Shown: positions 1 to 8,664, counted from the stretch's first letter. The stretch is 64,000 nt of DNA from Pseudomonas sp. SJZ074 (GCF_007828215.1 NZ_VIUE01000002.1:62001-126000); one strand, 5' to 3'. Notes: a model not told the origin generated them from the sequence alone. Translations and numbers: made by a program.

Positions 1-350
1 GTTTTTTTTCGCCCGCGATTTGGTGTGTGGCTAATTGCCTTAAAAGTGCCGCTATGTGATGGCGACTTTGAATAAATGATCTACACCTATGGGCAAGGGA
101 GCGGTATCGCCAGGAAGGCATGGAATGAATCGCTTGCCATGCGAAGTCTCGCATCAACCCCTCAAGCACCTTGTGTTCGTCGACCGAGCCGGGACCCTGA
201 TCGTGCCCGGCTGTGAGCCGAAGGAGGTCATTCGCACTTTAGAAAGTGGACCGTGACAGGCTTGGCACCGTGCCGCCTGAAGACAGAAGGAGGTCCTGCG
301 CATCGGCGAGGAAGCCGATGAGAGCGCACCTCCCTATAAGGAGATATTCG
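1..350. other. Non-coding leader region of the cytochrome gene
   Basis: No convincing gene lies here. The distal part looks like a long 5' leader for the gene starting at 351. It contains two copies of a 10-base, perfect Shine-Dalgarno-like string (GAAGGAGGTC, at 220-229 and 286-295). Neither is followed by a usable start codon at normal spacing. A hairpin at 297-328 follows, and then the real ribosome site (AAGGAG, about 8 bases before 351). Confidence 0.5.
297..328 (+). promoter_or_regulatory. Leader hairpin with GAGGAA loop upstream of the cytochrome gene
   Basis: CATCGGC (301-307) pairs perfectly with GCCGATG (314-320), leaving GAGGAA in the loop. An outer TGCG/CGCA pair (297-300 and 325-328) may extend the stem. 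A GGA exposed in a hairpin loop just upstream of a ribosome site is the kind of target bound by RsmA/CsrA. Seen: the structure and the motif. Inferred: any regulatory role. Confidence 0.35.
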
Positions 351-1691
351 ATGAACCATCCCCAAGGAAAAGTCGTTGCATTTCTGATTCTGGCGGGCGC
401 GATGTCCGTGACCAGTGCCAAGGCCGGGACCTTCCCTGATTTTGGCTATGCGCCACCAAAAAGTGATTATGCGGGAGAGCTTTTCCAGCTCAGCCAGAAC
501 TACCCTACCGTGGCGCCGGGCGCTTCTTCGATGCCGGCGTTCTTCAAGCAGCTCCCCAAGACATTCTCCAACGACTTTGAAACCTGGCGCCCCTATATGA
601 ACGAGGCGAAGAAATACTGCCTGGAGGGCAATACCGGGATTGGCTGGAATGTGCAGAAGAACAAGGTTCGCCAGTGGTATCACATGCCTTGGCAGCATTA
701 CGGGCTCAACGGTCGCGAGGGTATCCACGGGCTTACCAAGGAGGCGCCGATCCAGCCCCAACAGTTGGCGAGTACGCAAACCGGCAGTGGCCAGACCTAC
801 GCGGTGGGCATCTACAACGACATAGGCGCCTACACCATTGGCCAAGTCTGGAAAGACCCACAAAACCCCGATCCGAGCTACACCTCCAAACCCAAGGGTT
901 TCGGCAACGGCACGGTCGTGTGTAAGGCGCTGTTTGCCGATATCGACGTCAGTACGGTGCCGTTCCTGGCCAATCCGTTGCTCTGGAAGGCTTACACCGC
1001 CAAGACCTTCACCTCGACAAGCCGTGCCGTGACCAATGTTGCGCTGATCCAGATGGATATCGCAGTGCGCGACACCCGGGTGAGCGATACCGGCTGGCTC
1101 TTCGGCACTTTCCAATACAACGGCGCCATCACCGGTAAAGCGAATTGGGACAATCTGGTGCCGGTGGGGATCATGTGGGGTAACGATCCTCAGGATAACG
1201 GCCATGCGTTTACCAACCCGACGCCAACAGAAACCAAAATCAACCCGGCGTTGAAGCAGACCGCCATCAATGCCAATACCAAGGAACTGCCGCCGACTCA
1301 CCTGGGTTGGAACGGGCGTCTCAATGGTCCGGTGGACAATCCCCAGGCGTCCTGTACGAGCTGTCACATGACCGCGGAATACCAGCAGAGGGCGCTGATG
1401 AACCCGACGTTCCAGGCCAATCCGCCGCCAGTCGGAGGGGATGTCTGGATGCAATGGTTCCAGAATATTCCGGCCGGACAGCCGTTCACACCGGGTACAC
1501 AAAGCACGGATTACAGCTTGCAATTGTCCGGTGCCCTGGCCAATTTCTATAACTGGAAATGCAACCTCAGTGGTGTTTATGCGGACAACAGGAATGCCTG
1601 CGACAAGGCTCAGCCCCTCACGTTGATGAAAGAGAGCAACGTGCCCCAGGAGCAGGTGCACAAGGTACAACGTAGCCCGGAACCGGAATGA
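351..1691 (+). CDS. Secreted c-type cytochrome-like protein (single CxxCH)
   Basis: A protein of 446 residues. I chose the start at 351 because AAGGAG lies about 8 bases upstream and it places a clean signal peptide at the N-terminus (hydrophobic core, likely cleavage after SAKA, about residue 25). One heme c attachment motif, CTSCH, is at residues 335-339, so the mature protein probably carries one covalent heme in the periplasm. The rest matches no enzyme family I can name. It is much longer than a class I cytochrome c, so the N-terminal 300 residues likely form a separate, unassigned domain rich in Trp, Tyr and Asn. No electron-transfer partner gene is adjacent, and the next gene is convergent. 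Redox role is known for the motif; the substrate is unknown. Confidence 0.75.
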   Translation: MNHPQGKVVAFLILAGAMSVTSAKAGTFPDFGYAPPKSDYAGELFQLSQNYPTVAPGASSMPAFFKQLPKTFSNDFETWRPYMNEAKKYCLEGNTGIGWNVQKNKVRQWYHMPWQHYGLNGREGIHGLTKEAPIQPQQLASTQTGSGQTYAVGIYNDIGAYTIGQVWKDPQNPDPSYTSKPKGFGNGTVVCKALFADIDVSTVPFLANPLLWKAYTAKTFTSTSRAVTNVALIQMDIAVRDTRVSDTGWLFGTFQYNGAITGKANWDNLVPVGIMWGNDPQDNGHAFTNPTPTETKINPALKQTAINANTKELPPTHLGWNGRLNGPVDNPQASCTSCHMTAEYQQRALMNPTFQANPPPVGGDVWMQWFQNIPAGQPFTPGTQSTDYSLQLSGALANFYNWKCNLSGVYADNRNACDKAQPLTLMKESNVPQEQVHKVQRSPEPE

Positions 1692-1698
1692 CGTGAGC

Positions 1699-1725
1699 CC
1701 GGCCTCGGTCCATCGCCGAGGCCGG
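1699..1725. terminator. Bidirectional hairpin between convergent genes
   Basis: CCGGCCTCGG (1699-1708) and CCGAGGCCGG (1716-1725) form a perfect 10-bp, GC-rich stem with a 7-base loop. It lies in the 41-base gap between the convergent cytochrome and Lrp genes, so it can stop both transcripts. There is no clear T-tract on either side. Confidence 0.6.
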
Positions 1726-1732
1726 ATCCGGC

Positions 1733-2170
1733 TCAGGTCATTGGTGGCAGACGCCGCTTGACCGGGGTCTTCTTGACGATGGCGGTGCTGGTTTCGGCAA
1801 GGACGTTGAGTTTGTCCAGCAGGGTGTCCAACTGTTCCATCGAGCGCACGTGCAGCCGGGCGATGAAGCAATCGTCGCCGGTCACCTTGTCACATTCGGT
1901 AAATTCGGGGATGGCCTGGATTTGCCGTTCCACCTCATGCAATTGCCCCGGTAGCGGGCGGATGCGGACAATGGCCTGGAGCTGGTAGCCGAAGCACTTA
2001 GGGTCCACCTCAACGGTATAGGCCCTGAGCACGCCGCGTTCTTCAAGCCGCCGCAAACGCTCCGCCACGCTGGGCGAGGAGAGGCCGCTCAGGTTTGCCA
2101 GGGCCTTGAGCGAGCGCCGGGAATCTTCCATCAGCGCACTGATGAGAATCTGGTCAATATCGTCCGTCAT
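1733..2170 (-). CDS. Lrp/AsnC family transcriptional regulator
   Basis: 145 residues, the normal length for the family. An N-terminal helix-turn-helix (about residues 4-60, including LKALANLSGLSSPSVAERLRR) is followed by the alpha/beta RAM ligand-binding domain (about 65-140). Lrp-type proteins form octamers and usually respond to amino acids. The gene is divergent from the EamA exporter at 2301 with about 130 bases between the starts. Lrp regulators often control a neighbouring amino-acid or metabolite exporter, so that transporter is the obvious candidate target. The family call is firm; target and ligand are inferred. Confidence 0.92.
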   Translation of the reverse strand: MTDDIDQILISALMEDSRRSLKALANLSGLSSPSVAERLRRLEERGVLRAYTVEVDPKCFGYQLQAIVRIRPLPGQLHEVERQIQAIPEFTECDKVTGDDCFIARLHVRSMEQLDTLLDKLNVLAETSTAIVKKTPVKRRLPPMT

Positions 2171-2300
2171 TTCGACTCCGTTAGGCGAATGTCAAAAATT
2201 GCCTTGATAAAAAAGGTCGAACCGCAGTTTAGCCTTTTTCGGCCTATGGAGAACCCCTTCGCCGGCTTGTCATACTGTGCCCACTTGCTGAAGGAGCTTG

Positions 2301-3197
2301 ATGATGGACAAGACCTTACGTCGCGGTTCGCTGGAAATGACCGCCGCCATGCTGATTTCCGGAACCATAGGCTGGTTCGTGCTGGTTTCCGGCCTGCCGG
2401 TGCTGGATGTGGTGTTCTGGCGCTGTGTGTTCGGCGCGGCCACCTTGTTGTTGATTTGCGCCGGTTTTGGTTTTTTACGCCGGGACATCCTGACCCGCAC
2501 GACATTTCTGCTGGCGGTGCTCAGTGGGGTGGCGATCGTTGGCAACTGGGTGTTGCTGTTCGCTTCCTACTCACGGGCCTCGATTGCCATTGGCACCGCG
2601 GTGTACAACGTCCAGCCGTTCATGCTGGTGGGGTTGGCGGCGTTGTTCCTGGGGGAGAAAATCACCGCGCAAAAGCTGTTCTGGCTGATGGTGTCGTTTC
2701 TCGGGATGTTGGCAATTGTCAGCGCCCACGGTGAACAAGGGCAGGGCAGTGGCGAGTACCTGGCGGGCATCGCCCTGGCACTCGGGGCGGCGCTGCTGTA
2801 TGCCATTGCCGCGCTGATCATCAAGCGCTTGACCGGCACACCGCCGCACTTGATTGCGCTGGTGCAGGTCAGCACCGGAGTATTGCTGCTGGCACCCTGG
2901 GCAAACTTCTCGGCCTTGCCGCAACAGCCCGCGGGCTGGGCCAGCCTCGTTACCCTCGGCATGGTCCACACCGGGGTCATGTATGTGTTGCTGTACAGCG
3001 CGATCCAGCGCCTGCCGACCGCAATCACTGGCGCACTGTCATTCATCTATCCGATCGCCGCGATCTTCGTCGACTGGTTCGCCTTCGGCCATCGCCTCGA
3101 ACCGCTGCAATGGCTGGGGGTGGCGGCGATCCTGCTGGCGGCCGCCGGGATGCAGCAAGGCTGGGGCATCAAGGCACGCCGTCCAGCCCTGCTGTAA
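2301..3197 (+). CDS. EamA/DMT superfamily transporter
   Basis: About 298 residues with ten predicted membrane helices in two EamA repeats (about residues 10-140 and 150-290), the standard architecture of drug/metabolite transporters. AAGGAG at 2291-2296 serves ATG at 2301 (4-base spacing) or ATG at 2304 (7-base spacing); the second fits the ribosome better, so the true start may be one codon later. An upstream TTG is unlikely. Members export amino acids, metabolites or drugs, and the substrate cannot be read from sequence. The gene is divergent from an Lrp regulator and nearly abuts the convergent gapN gene (6-base gap, no terminator). Confidence 0.9.
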   Translation: MMDKTLRRGSLEMTAAMLISGTIGWFVLVSGLPVLDVVFWRCVFGAATLLLICAGFGFLRRDILTRTTFLLAVLSGVAIVGNWVLLFASYSRASIAIGTAVYNVQPFMLVGLAALFLGEKITAQKLFWLMVSFLGMLAIVSAHGEQGQGSGEYLAGIALALGAALLYAIAALIIKRLTGTPPHLIALVQVSTGVLLLAPWANFSALPQQPAGWASLVTLGMVHTGVMYVLLYSAIQRLPTAITGALSFIYPIAAIFVDWFAFGHRLEPLQWLGVAAILLAAAGMQQGWGIKARRPALL

Positions 3198-3203
3198 TGC
3201 GGG

Positions 3204-4829
3204 TCAGAAGATGTAGTCGGTGGTCAGGAAGTTCGAGTCCCGCTCGCGGATGATGTCGCTGATCAGCGCTTTGTTGCTCTCCTGGAACTTGGTCGCCACC
3301 AGGGTGCGGATCGAAAAGGTACGCAACGCATCGTGCACGGACAAGGTGCCCTCGGCCGAGTTTTTCCGGCCGTTGAACGGGAAGGTATCCGGCCCGCGCT
3401 GGCACTGGGCATTGATGTTGATGCGTCCGACCTGGTTGGCGAACGTGTCCACCAGCTTGCCGACTTCGGCCGGGTGAGTGCCGAAGATGCTCAGTTGCTG
3501 GCCGAAGTCGGACTCCAGCACGTAGTCGATCACGGTATTGAGGTCGCGATACGGCACGATGGGTACGACCGGACCGAACTGTTCCTCGTGATAGACCCGC
3601 ATCGCGGTGTTTACCGGATAGAGCACGGCGGGGTAGAAGAATGAGCTGCGGGATTCGCCGCCGTGTGCGTTGGTCACCGCTGCACCCTTGGCCACCGCGT
3701 CGTCCACCAGCGAACGCAGGTAATCGATCTTGCCCGCCTCGGGCAGCGGCGTCAGCGCCACACCGTCGTCCCAGGGCATGCCCGGCTTGAGGGTGGCGAG
3801 CCTGGCGTTGAATTTCTCGATGAATGCGGGTGCCACGTCCTCATGGACGAAGAGGATCTTCAACGCCGTGCAGCGCTGGCCGTTGAATGACAGCGAGCCG
3901 GTCAGCGCTTCGCTGACGGCGTTGTCGAGATCGACGTCCGGCAGCACCAATCCCGGGTTTTTCGCATCCAGCCCCAGGGCGGCACGCAGGCGGTGTGGGC
4001 GCGGGTGGAGTTTCTTCAGGTCGCTGGCAGCCTTGTTGGTGCCGATGAAGGCGAAGATGTCGATCTTGCCGCTGGCCATCAAGGCGCTGACGGTTTCCCG
4101 GCCGCTGCCGTAAATCACGTTGATCACCCCCGCCGGGAAACTGTCGCGAAAGGCTTCCAGCAGCGGACGCACCAGCAGGACGCCGAGCTTGGCCGGCTTG
4201 AACACCACAGTGTTGCCCATGATCAAGGCGGGAATCAGAGTGGTGAAGGTCTCGTTCAGCGGATAGTTATAGGGACCCATGCACAGGGCCACGCCCAGGG
4301 GCACGCGACGGATTTGCCCAAGGGTGTCCTGTTCCAGCTCGAAACGGCTGGAGCGTCGGTCGAGTTCCTTGAGGGCATTGATGGTGTCGACGATGTAATC
4401 GCAGGTGCGGTCGAACTCCTTCTGGGAGTCCTTGAGGTTCTTGCCGATCTCCCACATCAGCAGCTTGACGACGGTCTCGCGCTGCTCGCGCATGCGGGCC
4501 AGGAAAGTTTCCACGTGACGGATACGTTCGGCCACCCGCATCGTCGGCCACAGGCCCTGGCCACGGTCGTAAGCCCGGACGGCGGCGTCGAGGGCGGTGA
4601 GGGCGGTTTCGGCATCCAGCAGCGGCGTACTGCCCAGCACTACCTGTTCGTCGCCTTGTTCACCGGCCAGGTACACCGGGCTGCGCACGACAGCCAGCGG
4701 TCCCGGCCAGGTCTTCAGCACGCCATCGACCAGGTATTCACGCTGCTCGATCCGCTCTTCGAGGCGATAGGCCTGGGGGATATCGGCGGCACTGGGAAAC
4801 AGATTGGCGAGAAGGTTGGCTGTGGTCAT
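3204..4829 (-). CDS. gapN: NADP-dependent glyceraldehyde-3-phosphate dehydrogenase-like ALDH (GapN family)
   Basis: 541 residues, aldehyde dehydrogenase superfamily. The family oxidises glyceraldehyde 3-phosphate straight to 3-phosphoglycerate, making NADPH without ATP. The nucleophile is Cys320 in GQRCTA. Cofactor and core motifs (GPYNYPLNET, VFKPAKLG, EEQFGPVVP) are present. The usual general-base Glu (ELGGK motif) should sit 34 residues before Cys320, but the sequence there is LGLDAKNP with Gly286; an Asp follows at 288. The start at 4829 has GGAG seven bases upstream. The ALDH call is secure. The GapN label rests on overall resemblance to Pseudomonas proteins of that name, and another aldehyde substrate is possible. 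Confidence 0.82.
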   Translation of the reverse strand: MTTANLLANLFPSAADIPQAYRLEERIEQREYLVDGVLKTWPGPLAVVRSPVYLAGEQGDEQVVLGSTPLLDAETALTALDAAVRAYDRGQGLWPTMRVAERIRHVETFLARMREQRETVVKLLMWEIGKNLKDSQKEFDRTCDYIVDTINALKELDRRSSRFELEQDTLGQIRRVPLGVALCMGPYNYPLNETFTTLIPALIMGNTVVFKPAKLGVLLVRPLLEAFRDSFPAGVINVIYGSGRETVSALMASGKIDIFAFIGTNKAASDLKKLHPRPHRLRAALGLDAKNPGLVLPDVDLDNAVSEALTGSLSFNGQRCTALKILFVHEDVAPAFIEKFNARLATLKPGMPWDDGVALTPLPEAGKIDYLRSLVDDAVAKGAAVTNAHGGESRSSFFYPAVLYPVNTAMRVYHEEQFGPVVPIVPYRDLNTVIDYVLESDFGQQLSIFGTHPAEVGKLVDTFANQVGRININAQCQRGPDTFPFNGRKNSAEGTLSVHDALRTFSIRTLVATKFQESNKALISDIIRERDSNFLTTDYIF

Positions 4830-4994
4830 GTCGTTACTCCATCAAAGAAATGAACCCCGGGACGACTAGCCGTCGTCTTCGCTTCCAGGGTTATACGCCT
4901 TAATGGGGGGAGTTTTTAAGTGGCATGGGCCGGCAACTGCGTTTTTGCCGACCCAGATGCGCAATGCTGCTCACTTGAGACTTGCGCAGTTCGT

Positions 4995-5024
4995 TGTGGC
5001 GAGGGGATAAATCCCCTCGCCACA
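4995..5024. repeat. REP palindrome, type B (GTGGCGAGGGGAT)
   Basis: A perfect dyad with 14-bp arms (TGTGGCGAGGGGAT) and a two-base centre. It sits in the gap between the gapN start and the end of the barrel-domain autotransporter. The same palindrome recurs at 45200 and 46455. It can act as a transcript 3' end for the autotransporter gene. Confidence 0.85.
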
Positions 5025-5034
5025 GTTCGGTGTT

Positions 5035-5940
5035 TTACCAGCGCATCCGTACCCCCAGGCTGGCAATCACGCCATTGAGGTCGTTGTCGTCGACATCGCT
5101 GCTGTAATCGGCGCTGACATACAGGCTCACCACGGGCGTGACCCGCGCCACCAGGCCCAGACCCAGTTCGACGGTGGAGGATTTGCGGCTGCTGCTGATC
5201 TTGTCGACCTTGTCCAGGGAAAGGGTGTCTGCGTTCTGGACGGTGTGCCACAGGTTGGTCCGCACGTAGGGCTCCACGCCCAGGCCGTTGACTTCGTAAG
5301 TACCTTTGAGCCGTGCCCCCACACGCCCGCTCCAGGTACTCAGTGCACTGCTGTTGCCGTCCTCGGCGTTACCGGTATCTAACGTCACACGCTGGTTGAC
5401 CAGTTGAGCCTGGGGTTCGACCACCCAATTATCACTGATGCCGATGGGAAAGCCGCCTTCGACCGACAGCATGACGGTGTTGCCTTCGGCCGCCTGGCGC
5501 TGACCTTGTTCGGTACGGCTGTAGCCGTTGACCCGGCCGCCGCTGGCACTCAGGTCCACGTGCCAGCCGGCGGGACCGGTCAGGCTCCAGTAAGCGCCCA
5601 GGTTCGTGCCTTGCAAGCTCAGCGCGTCTTTACCCGGTTCGGCCATGGCCGGGCTGACCAACACGCCGCCGACGTTGGCGATGATCTGGCTCTGGCCACC
5701 GATCAGGCCCACGCGCTGGGTATGGCCGTTGTCGTTGCGAATCGTGAACAAGGCGGGGCCTTTGGCGGATACGGGGTCGGCGTTGAAGAGGGTGGCATTC
5801 GGGTTGTCGGAGGGCGTTCGGCCATACCAGGATTGTTCGGCTGGCCAGGCCATGACCTCCATGGATGAGCACAGCAACAACGAAGTCGACACAGTGTAAA
5901 AAGTGGTCGTGATTTCTTGTGGGCGGGGGGAAGTTCTCAT
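5035..5940 (-). CDS. Autotransporter beta-barrel domain protein, almost no passenger
   Basis: 301 residues. After a poor signal-like N-terminus (hydrophobic stretch at about residues 17-30, then the possible cleavage site), nearly the whole protein is an autotransporter barrel ending in LGVRMRW, the aromatic C-terminus recognised by the BAM machinery. A typical autotransporter has a long passenger before the barrel; here there is none. Its C-terminal 200 residues resemble the same part of the adjacent full autotransporter (shared VEPYLR/VEPYVR-NLWHT, SADYS and terminal strand). It may be a decayed duplicate or a barrel with its own role. The ATG at 5940 has AAGG nine bases upstream. Confidence 0.75.
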   Translation of the reverse strand: MRTSPRPQEITTTFYTVSTSLLLCSSMEVMAWPAEQSWYGRTPSDNPNATLFNADPVSAKGPALFTIRNDNGHTQRVGLIGGQSQIIANVGGVLVSPAMAEPGKDALSLQGTNLGAYWSLTGPAGWHVDLSASGGRVNGYSRTEQGQRQAAEGNTVMLSVEGGFPIGISDNWVVEPQAQLVNQRVTLDTGNAEDGNSSALSTWSGRVGARLKGTYEVNGLGVEPYVRTNLWHTVQNADTLSLDKVDKISSSRKSSTVELGLGLVARVTPVVSLYVSADYSSDVDDNDLNGVIASLGVRMRW

Positions 5941-6240
5941 GGGGGTCTGCCTTGCAATCGCATGCGTTTCTCGCTTAGGGCGTCTCTCCTACCCCGAATG
6001 AGGGGCGACCGACTGGATTGAGGCAAGTCTCGGGCAGCCCGCCGCAACGGGTTCCGGAGGCCTGCCCCTGACTGTATTTCCGGGGGTAGTACGGTGTAGT
6101 CAAGAAGACCGATGCCGTCGCGTCAAGAAACTGTGCGATGAATGGCGATATGAAATCAGGCCCGATAAATAACTGATTATTTTCAGTTATCGATGGGCCT
6201 GATTGGCGTCAAATCACCGTCGGAAGAGGTCGCGATGGGG
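5941..6240. other. Intergenic region between two autotransporters
   Basis: No gene seen. It carries a large hairpin (6154-6204, listed separately) and a short CCCC-GAATGA-GGGG dyad near 5993-6006. It presumably holds the 3' end of the larger autotransporter and the promoter of the smaller one. Confidence 0.4.
6154..6204 (-). terminator. Two-part hairpin after the autotransporter gene
   Basis: Outer arms AATCAGGCCC (6154-6163) and GGGCCTGATT (6195-6204) are perfectly complementary. Inside them ATAACTGA and TCAGTTAT pair again, separated by a small internal loop. The structure lies about 37 bases past the stop of the leftward autotransporter at 6241. There is no strong U-tract, so it may protect the mRNA end rather than end transcription. 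Confidence 0.5.
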
Positions 6241-8664
6241 TCACCAACTGACCCGCATACCCAGATTGCCCGCCACGCTGCGTTGCTGGTTGCTGTCCAG
6301 GTTGTTGCTGTAATCCGCGCTGGCGTAGACGCTGACCGAGGGGGCCAGGCTCACGATCACGCCGATCCCCAGATCGCCGGTGGACGCACGCTGTTGGGTT
6401 TCGACCCGCTCGGTGTTGTCGAATGTCACCGAGTCGGTGCCGGAAAAGGTGTGCCACAGATTCGCCCGCAGATACGGCTCGACGGGCATGCCACTGACTT
6501 GATAGCGGCCCTTGAGCCGGGCACCGAGACGGCCGGTCCAGGCACCGTCGGAATCGAATTCGACGCTGGAGACCCCGTCATCCTGGGTGTCCAGGGAGAT
6601 TTTCTGGTGGATGACCTGGACCTGGGGCTCCAGGACCCAATCAGTGGCCACGGCGAATGGGTAACCGGCCTCTGCAGAGAGAGTCAGCGCGTGTCCACGG
6701 TTGTCGATCTTGAGACCGCGGTCGGAGCGGTTGTCACCGTTCAGCCGGGTGCCCATCACGACCGCGTCGACGTAACCGCCGGTGGGATCGGTGAGCGTCC
6801 AGTAGAGCCCGTAGCTGTCGCCGTCGAGTTCTATTTTGCCGGCGCGCCGGCCCTGGAAGCCCAGGTTGAAGCCATCGACGTTACCGTTCAGTTCGGTGTG
6901 GCCGACGAAGAAACCGATGCGCTGGGTCTGGCCGCCGGACATCGGCGAGCTGTACAGGTCGTTGCCCACCTGGAAGCCTTTGATGGAGCCGTCGAACCGA
7001 GGCGAGACCGTGCCGGCCCAGGTCTGGTCCAGATCCTTGCCATAGACTCGCCCCCAACCCGCGCCGAATGCACCGGTTTCGGTGAGCAGGCGCTGATCGC
7101 CCTGGCGGTCATGGAAGGTGCCCAGGGCCAGCAGGGTCAGTTGCGCCGCTGCGGGGGGCAACACCGACCAGGTGGGCACTTCCGGACGATACAAGGGAAT
7201 GGGCGCGGCACCCGGCACCGCTGCGGGCAACGCAGGCAAACTCGGGCTGGGGGCCGCCACCGGTCCGGCGACCACGGTCGAGCGCAGATACCAGTTGTTG
7301 TCATTGCCGTTCACGCCGCCCTTGAACAAGCGGTAATCGAAAGCGCCGGCCGACACTGCATTGGCCAGCGAAAACGCGCCGCTGTCGCTGATCGCGCCGC
7401 CTTGGGCCTGGATCAGCTCGATACCGTTTTGCGTGGTCAGCGCCCCCGCGCCCCCCACATTCGTGACAGTGATGGCGGTGGTTCCCGTGAGCGTTCCTCC
7501 ATTGACCACCAGCTTGTCACTGGGCGAGTCATCGGCTCCCAGAACAGATTGCAGGCGTAGCTGACCGTTGGTACCGACGTAGTTACCCTGCACGGTGAGG
7601 GTGTCGTTGGTGCGGGTATTGTCCCGGGTGAGGTCCACCGTTCCACCGTTGTTGAGGGTGGCCAACTGGCCGGCGGTGAATGGTGTGAGGCTACCCTGGG
7701 TCGAGGTCAACACGCTGTTGCTGTCGAGGGTGAGGGTGCCCGTGGACGTGGCGCTGTCGCCCAGGACCAGGGTGTCATTCAGGTCCAGGCGCGAACCCTG
7801 GGTAAGGTTGACGTTCTCCCAGTTGACGTAACGAGCGCCCGTGCTGGAAGTGCTGCCTTCAAGGGTCAGGATGTCCTGGCCCAAACCGCCATTCAGGCTT
7901 GGGGTGACGGCGAGCGCGGTTTCATCGAGGCCGCTCAACAGTGCCGTGTCATTGCCGTCACCCATCAGAATGGCAGAGTGGATCAGACCACCGCTCCACT
8001 GCAGTTGGTCATTGCCGGCACTGGTACGGACCTCACCGATGATTTCGCCACCGCTGATGGTAATGCTGTCGTTGCCGCCACTGACGCTGACGTTGCCGCC
8101 GATGCGTCCCGCAGACAGGATAATGGTGTCCTGGCCGAAGCCGGTCACCAGGTTACCGATGATCTGGCCGCCCGACATGTCGAAAAGGTTGTCGTCGAGC
8201 TTCATATCGACCCGGCCGATTGTACCGCCGCTCATGTGCGCGATATCGCCGTCTTCGAACGCGTCGACAATGGTGCCGCCGGACATCGTGAACGTATCGA
8301 GGCCATCACCCTGAGACAGCGACAGGATACGGCCGCCGGTCATGAGAAAATCGTCGGCCTCCGAGCCTTGGCTCACGTCACCATCGATCACGCCGTTTGC
8401 GTGGATTTCGATGCGATCGACGCCTTCGTCAAACGTGACGTCGCCCTGAATGATGCCACTGCCATTGGCAGGCAGGGTCAGACTGTTGTTGCCGGAAAGG
8501 TCCGTCAGCCCGGGGCTGGTGCCGCTGTCGCAGACATAGCTGTCATTACCGGCGGTTGGCGTCAGCGTACAGGCAGCCATGGCGGTGGGAAAGGGTAACA
8601 GAAAGGGTGTCGAAACCCACAAGGCGTTGAACAGCCGCTTGAAACCATGATCGTGCAAGCTCAT
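6241..8664 (-). CDS. Autotransporter with beta-solenoid passenger
   Basis: 807 residues. A signal peptide (about 1-30, cleavage after TAMA) is followed by a passenger of about 470 residues, a Pro-rich linker (about 475-500), and a C-terminal barrel of about 290 residues ending in LGMRVSW. The first part of the passenger contains seven copies of an about 20-residue repeat with the core [FI]-x-M-S-G-G-x-I (residues 106-228: FLMTGGRI, FTMSGGTI, FDMSGGQI and so on), the pattern of a stacked beta-helix. The later passenger (about 340-460) resembles pertactin-like passengers. The protein should be secreted through its own barrel to the cell surface; adhesion is typical of the class but is inference. 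The neighbour at 5035 looks like a partial duplicate. Confidence 0.9.
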   Translation of the reverse strand: MSLHDHGFKRLFNALWVSTPFLLPFPTAMAACTLTPTAGNDSYVCDSGTSPGLTDLSGNNSLTLPANGSGIIQGDVTFDEGVDRIEIHANGVIDGDVSQGSEADDFLMTGGRILSLSQGDGLDTFTMSGGTIVDAFEDGDIAHMSGGTIGRVDMKLDDNLFDMSGGQIIGNLVTGFGQDTIILSAGRIGGNVSVSGGNDSITISGGEIIGEVRTSAGNDQLQWSGGLIHSAILMGDGNDTALLSGLDETALAVTPSLNGGLGQDILTLEGSTSSTGARYVNWENVNLTQGSRLDLNDTLVLGDSATSTGTLTLDSNSVLTSTQGSLTPFTAGQLATLNNGGTVDLTRDNTRTNDTLTVQGNYVGTNGQLRLQSVLGADDSPSDKLVVNGGTLTGTTAITVTNVGGAGALTTQNGIELIQAQGGAISDSGAFSLANAVSAGAFDYRLFKGGVNGNDNNWYLRSTVVAGPVAAPSPSLPALPAAVPGAAPIPLYRPEVPTWSVLPPAAAQLTLLALGTFHDRQGDQRLLTETGAFGAGWGRVYGKDLDQTWAGTVSPRFDGSIKGFQVGNDLYSSPMSGGQTQRIGFFVGHTELNGNVDGFNLGFQGRRAGKIELDGDSYGLYWTLTDPTGGYVDAVVMGTRLNGDNRSDRGLKIDNRGHALTLSAEAGYPFAVATDWVLEPQVQVIHQKISLDTQDDGVSSVEFDSDGAWTGRLGARLKGRYQVSGMPVEPYLRANLWHTFSGTDSVTFDNTERVETQQRASTGDLGIGVIVSLAPSVSVYASADYSNNLDSNQQRSVAGNLGMRVSW

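Noticed and set aside
228..1871. 547-codon open frame on the minus strand, antisense to the cytochrome gene
   Set aside because: No start signal and low-complexity Arg/His/Gly composition typical of antisense frames in GC-rich DNA. The plus-strand gene has a signal peptide and heme motif.
7981..8349. RTX calcium-binding repeats in the autotransporter (GGND strings)
   Set aside because: Spacing is about 20 residues with an M-S-G-G-x-I core, not the nine-residue GGxGxDxUx pattern.
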